This document shows positions 4,432 to 6,034 of a stretch of DNA of 6,034 nucleotides, piece after piece; within the stretch, counting starts at the first letter, position 1, and every line of letters begins with the position of its first letter. Origin of the DNA: JBGPIK01 sp041484845. Lineage in GTDB: Bacteria > Desulfobacterota > Binatia > UBA9968. A program made the translations under genes and the position numbers. The stretch covers positions 1 to 6,034 of the forward strand of contig JBGPIK010000411.1 in NCBI GenBank assembly GCA_041484845.1, in the 5' to 3' direction. The notes beneath the pieces are model-generated. The model searched no databases, was not told where the DNA came from, and saw nothing but the letters and a program-made list of their open reading frames with translations.

Positions 4432-4550
4432 GTCAGAAGTCAGAAGTCAGAGGTCAGAGGTCAGCAAGTCAGAGATCGGAGATCAGAAGTCAGAGGGCAG
4501 AGATCAGAGGCCGGAGATCAGAGGGCAGATGTCAGAGGCGTGAGGCGGGA
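4432..4550 (+). repeat. Degenerate 7-bp tandem tract (GTCAGAA/GTCAGAG type)
   Basis: About sixteen units such as GTCAGAA, GTCAGAG, ATCAGAG, ATCGGAG and GGCAGAG follow with a nearly strict 7-base period (one unit of 8). Period 7 would shift the reading frame at each unit, so it is unlikely to encode a repeated peptide; translated frames here are artefacts. A related tract lies at 5944-5981. Confidence 0.85.
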
Positions 4551-4569
4551 TCTATTCCCCCAGGCGGAA

Positions 4570-4605
4570 CTTGCACGTTTTGATAATTCTCAAAACGTCA
4601 AAATG
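4570..4605 (+). repeat. 36-bp palindromic repeat, copy A (downstream of ArsR gene)
   Basis: Identical over 36 bases to copy B at 4951-4986. The palindrome core is CGTTTTGA (4576-4583) and TCAAAACG (4590-4597) around TAATTC. It ends four bases before the ArsR-type gene's stop codon (4610-4612), so the two copies tightly bracket that gene as direct repeats. Confidence 0.85.
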
Positions 4606-4609
4606 ACCC

Positions 4610-4909
4610 TCACTTAAGCTTCGCTGCGGCGCCTACTACTTTTTCCAGCATCCGAAACAGTCCCCTCATCTCTGACCTGTGCTTGAGCCAGTAACGGGTC
4701 TCTTTGCCCGCCGTGTCATAGCGCACGACATCGGCAGCGCGCAGCTTGCCGAGATGAATGCTCACCGTGGAAACCTGGCGGCCGATCAATTTGGCCAGCT
4801 GGCCGGGTGTAAGCGGACCGCTGGACTCCAGCAACAGAATCAATTGGTATACGACCGGATTGCCCAGCAGCCGACACAGGCGGGACTCCCGATAACGCTT
4901 TTCTTCCAT
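4610..4909 (-). CDS. ArsR-family winged-helix transcriptional regulator
   Basis: This 99-residue protein has the ArsR/SmtB layout: RLCRLLGNPVVYQLILLL (10-27), then the HTH TPGQLAKLIGRQVSTVSIHL (34-53) and GKLRAADVVRYDTAGKET (54-71), a wing ending RYWLK (72-76), and a C-terminal helix LFRMLEKVV (84-92). The cysteine pairs of metal-sensing ArsR proteins are missing (only Cys12), so a metal sensor is unlikely; the effector is unknown. ATG 4907-4909 has only a weak AGG directly before it. It stands alone, between two 36-bp palindromic repeats, of which the upstream one (4951-4986) lies just behind the predicted -35 box, a sensible place for an operator. Binding of this protein to those repeats is inference. 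Confidence 0.85.
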   Translation of the reverse strand: MEEKRYRESRLCRLLGNPVVYQLILLLESSGPLTPGQLAKLIGRQVSTVSIHLGKLRAADVVRYDTAGKETRYWLKHRSEMRGLFRMLEKVVGAAAKLK

Positions 4910-4916
4910 CCTGGCC

Positions 4917-4946
4917 GATGTACGCCAACCGCCGTTCTCTTGTCAA
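4917..4946 (-). promoter_or_regulatory. Candidate promoter of the ArsR-type gene
   Basis: The minus strand has a perfect TTGACA (4941-4946) followed after 18 bases by TACATC (4917-4922), a poor -10 (3/6). A start near 4910 would again give an almost leaderless message. The palindrome arms of repeat copy B (4957-4978) begin ten bases upstream of the -35 box. Confidence 0.35.
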
Positions 4947-4950
4947 GCGA

Positions 4951-4986
4951 CTTGCACGTTTTGATAATTCTCAAAACGTCAAAATG
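4951..4986 (+). repeat. 36-bp palindromic repeat, copy B (upstream of ArsR gene)
   Basis: Identical to copy A. Inverted arms are CGTTTTGA (4957-4964) and TCAAAACG (4971-4978), with an AATT centre giving a near-perfect 22-base palindrome. Its location, 42-77 bases before the ArsR-type start codon, fits an operator; its repetition downstream and at 1071-1106 also fits a mobile palindrome. Confidence 0.85.
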
Positions 4987-5012
4987 GCACTGCTAGATTA
5001 TATGGAGGGGGA

Positions 5013-5026
5013 CTTAATTAATTAAG
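5013..5026. repeat. Perfect 14-bp AT-rich palindrome
   Basis: CTTAATTAATTAAG is its own reverse complement. It lies between the upstream region of the ArsR-type gene and the 3' end of the PIN-linked antitoxin, with no GC stem, so a terminator role is weak; a protein-binding site is possible. Confidence 0.45.
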
Positions 5027-5064
5027 GTCAGATCAATTACGGAGATGAGGGACAGAGGAAGACC

Positions 5065-5277
5065 TTAGGAGGCCTTCTCGCCGCGAGAATCTCTAATTTC
5101 CTGCACTAACTGATCCACGCTGTAGTGCGAAAAATACTCATTCCGCCATTGCTGATAGTCGAAGGGCTCGCGAGAAACCAGCGCAAGAAACCGCAGTGCA
5201 TCCACGGGACCCAACCGGTCACTCAACGCCTGGACTGCCTGCCGCCTCAACTCTTGTTCGGTAAGGTTCTTAGCCAT
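5065..5277 (-). CDS. Small antitoxin-like protein paired with PIN toxin
   Basis: This 70-residue, mostly helical protein begins MAKNLTEQELRRQAVQAL and continues with LGPVDALRFLALVSREPFDY (22-41), then QQWRNEYFSHYSVDQLVQEI (42-61). I recognise this kind of protein as a small partner found next to PIN-domain genes, but cannot name a Pfam family with certainty and see no clear DNA-binding motif. It overlaps the end of the PIN gene by eight bases, and its ATG (5275-5277) has a GAGG (5287-5290) nine bases upstream. The antitoxin role rests mainly on position and size. It would be made from the PIN transcript and bind the toxin. Confidence 0.7.
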   Translation of the reverse strand: MAKNLTEQELRRQAVQALSDRLGPVDALRFLALVSREPFDYQQWRNEYFSHYSVDQLVQEIRDSRGEKAS

Positions 5278-5713
5278 TGTTCGTTACCTCATTGCAGTAT
5301 GCCACAGGGTTCAGGACCCGTAAACCGAGTCCTAATCGCCATGCGCGCTTTATCAGCGCATCATCGCAAGTCAACAAAATGTCCGCTCCGCCCGCCTCAG
5401 CCGATGCCAAATGAACGGCGTCTAGTGCGCCAATTCCGATGCTCTCGAACTGAAAAGCGCGCTCTTCAAGAGTTGCAGTTGCTGGAATCAATTGTTCTGA
5501 CCTTGTTTCCCAAACGGCAATCTCGTCCCGACGGTCTGATTTGGGGTGTTTATCGTTCTCAAAAGAAAGCGCCCAAGACCACAGCAAAGTGTCCTTGCCA
5601 TTGAGGAGTCGCGTCAAAATACTGAGCACTGCCTCCGTCTCCAGGCGGATTCGCTCCTGGCCCTGATCATCAAAAGGGCGATTAAAGCAGCTTAGATCGA
5701 TATACAGTCGCAC
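5270..5713 (-). CDS. PIN-domain toxin (VapC-like ribonuclease)
   Basis: This 147-residue PIN-domain protein starts VRLYIDLSCFNRPFDDQ, a well-known opening for one VapC-like subgroup. Candidate metal ligands are Asp6, an acidic residue in RLETEAVL (Glu25 or Glu27), Asp98 in GALDAVHLASAEA, and Asp117/Asp118 in LLTCDDALIKRA; all key positions are present. The protein ends GLRVLNPVAY plus a short tail. I chose GTG 5711-5713 since homology begins there. The frame stays open upstream to 5905, but those residues are translated repeat sequence. The GTG shares one base with the TAG of a 29-codon upstream frame. The toxin lies upstream of its presumed antitoxin, the reverse of classical vapBC order. 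It appears intact. Expected activity is metal-dependent RNA cleavage; the target is unknown. Confidence 0.88.
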   Translation of the reverse strand: MRLYIDLSCFNRPFDDQGQERIRLETEAVLSILTRLLNGKDTLLWSWALSFENDKHPKSDRRDEIAVWETRSEQLIPATATLEERAFQFESIGIGALDAVHLASAEAGGADILLTCDDALIKRAWRLGLGLRVLNPVAYCNEVTNNG

Positions 5714-5802
5714 TAGTCCCAGGTTCCGACGGTGGCGTTTTGATATGTTGCGATTCCGAGCGCGTGTATCGAAGTTAGCATGAGAATCTCGTCCGGAATC
5801 AT
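5713..5802 (-). other. 29-codon frame coupled to the PIN gene
   Basis: ATG 5800-5802 opens MIPDEILMLTSIHALGIATY followed by nine residues ending GTWD and TAG (5713-5715), and the TAG overlaps the GTG of the PIN gene. It reads like a real but short or truncated peptide rather than a repeat translation, and no family is recognised. It could be a leader peptide, the end of a lost antitoxin, or chance. Confidence 0.25.
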
Positions 5803-5846
5803 TCGACTGTTGCTCGGCAGAATGGCTGGCCTGGCGGAGCAAAGAA

Positions 5847-5919
5847 GCAGGGAGCAGGGCGCAGGGTGCATGGAGCCGGAGGAAATTGCGGATTTCGGAT
5901 TGCAAATTGCGGAATGATT
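5847..5919 (+). repeat. Two adjacent 7-bp-period tracts (GCAGGGx and ATTGCGG types)
   Basis: GCAGGGA, GCAGGGC, GCAGGGT, GCATGGA occur in register from 5847. After a short gap come ATTGCGG, ATTTCGG, ATTGCAA, ATTGCGG, AATGATT from 5885. Both have an exact period of seven despite unrelated sequence. Confidence 0.75.
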
Positions 5920-5943
5920 AACGGAATCAGAAATCCACCTCAG

Positions 5944-5981
5944 TTCAGAGGGCAGAATACAGAGGTCAGACATCAGAGATC
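5944..5981 (+). repeat. 7-bp-period tract (CAGAG type), second locus
   Basis: Units TTCAGAG, GGCAGAA, TACAGAG, GTCAGAC, ATCAGAG follow in register. They are the same theme as the tract at 4432-4550. Confidence 0.7.
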
Positions 5982-6034
5982 GTTCGGTAGCAAACTAGCG
6001 CATCGTCCTCGGCCGCTTCCCACTGTGCGGTCTA
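5966..6034 (-). other. Possible C-terminal gene end at the right edge
   Basis: The minus-strand frame entering from the right edge reads TAQWEAAEDDALVCYRTISD and stops at TGA 5966-5968. The composition is protein-like and it would lie directly upstream of the PIN locus. Only about 22 codons are visible and the last few lie in the repeat tract, so this may be chance. Confidence 0.15.

Noticed and set aside
4432..4550. Heptad tract as a CRISPR array or coding repeat
   Set aside because: There are no spacers, units are seven bases, and the period shifts the reading frame, so neither fits.
4679..4996. 105-codon plus-strand frame
   Set aside because: Shadow of the ArsR-type gene; no protein features.
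5125..5604. 159-codon plus-strand frame
   Set aside because: Antisense to the PIN gene and its partner, both of which have recognisable motifs.
5714..5905. N-terminal extension of the PIN gene (start near 5905)
   Set aside because: The extra 64 residues are translated 7-bp repeats and low-complexity sequence; PIN homology begins at GTG 5713.

Overview
The window is a gene-poor, repeat-rich accessory region from a bacterial chromosome of roughly balanced base composition. The sequence does not identify the phylum. The mix of DUF433/DUF5615, HigBA and PIN modules with REP-type transposase relics is common in uncultured or environmental lineages such as Acidobacteria, PVC bacteria, Nitrospirae and Desulfobacterota; this is a weak inference. 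It looks like a toxin-antitoxin (TA) graveyard or island: four TA loci lie within about 5.3 kb, embedded in dispersed repeats and pieces of REP-associated tyrosine transposase (RAYT).

Layout. Bases 1-372 (minus strand) hold the C-terminal half of a RAYT that continues off the left edge. Bases 440-1023 hold a DUF433 antitoxin and an overlapping DUF5615 PIN-like toxin whose frame is interrupted by two TGA codons. Bases 1183-1490 are copy 1 of a ~310 bp direct repeat. One end of it replaces the C-terminus of a ParE/RelE toxin (1452-1646, minus), whose antitoxin (1643-1864, minus) is complete. Bases 1865-2721 carry no recognisable gene, only hairpins and short dispersed repeats. Bases 2758-3448 hold an intact HigB-type toxin and HigA-type antitoxin behind a promoter that seems to give a leaderless message. 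Bases 3456-3570 are hairpin repeats and 3587-3897 is repeat copy 2. Bases 4225-4368 (minus) hold a decayed N-terminal RAYT piece, collinear with the C-terminal piece at the left edge. Bases 4432-4550 are a 7-bp-period tract. Bases 4610-4909 (minus) encode an ArsR-type regulator flanked by two identical 36-bp palindromic repeats; a third copy, inverted, lies at 1071-1106. Bases 5065-5713 (minus) hold an intact PIN toxin followed by a small antitoxin-like gene. The right end is dominated by more 7-bp-period tracts.

How it fits together. The two RAYT pieces have the same orientation and the right order to be one gene split by about 3.85 kb of TA modules and repeats, with roughly ten codons around the HUH motif missing at the join. 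The two ~310 bp copies bracket the ParE and HigBA loci, so recombination between them would delete both. Two antitoxins are intact beside broken toxins, and two pairs look fully intact. I see no tRNA, rRNA, CRISPR array or convincing intrinsic terminator, and no clearly new system. The most unusual signals are the three-copy 36-bp palindrome around the ArsR gene, the split RAYT and the repeat-truncated toxin.
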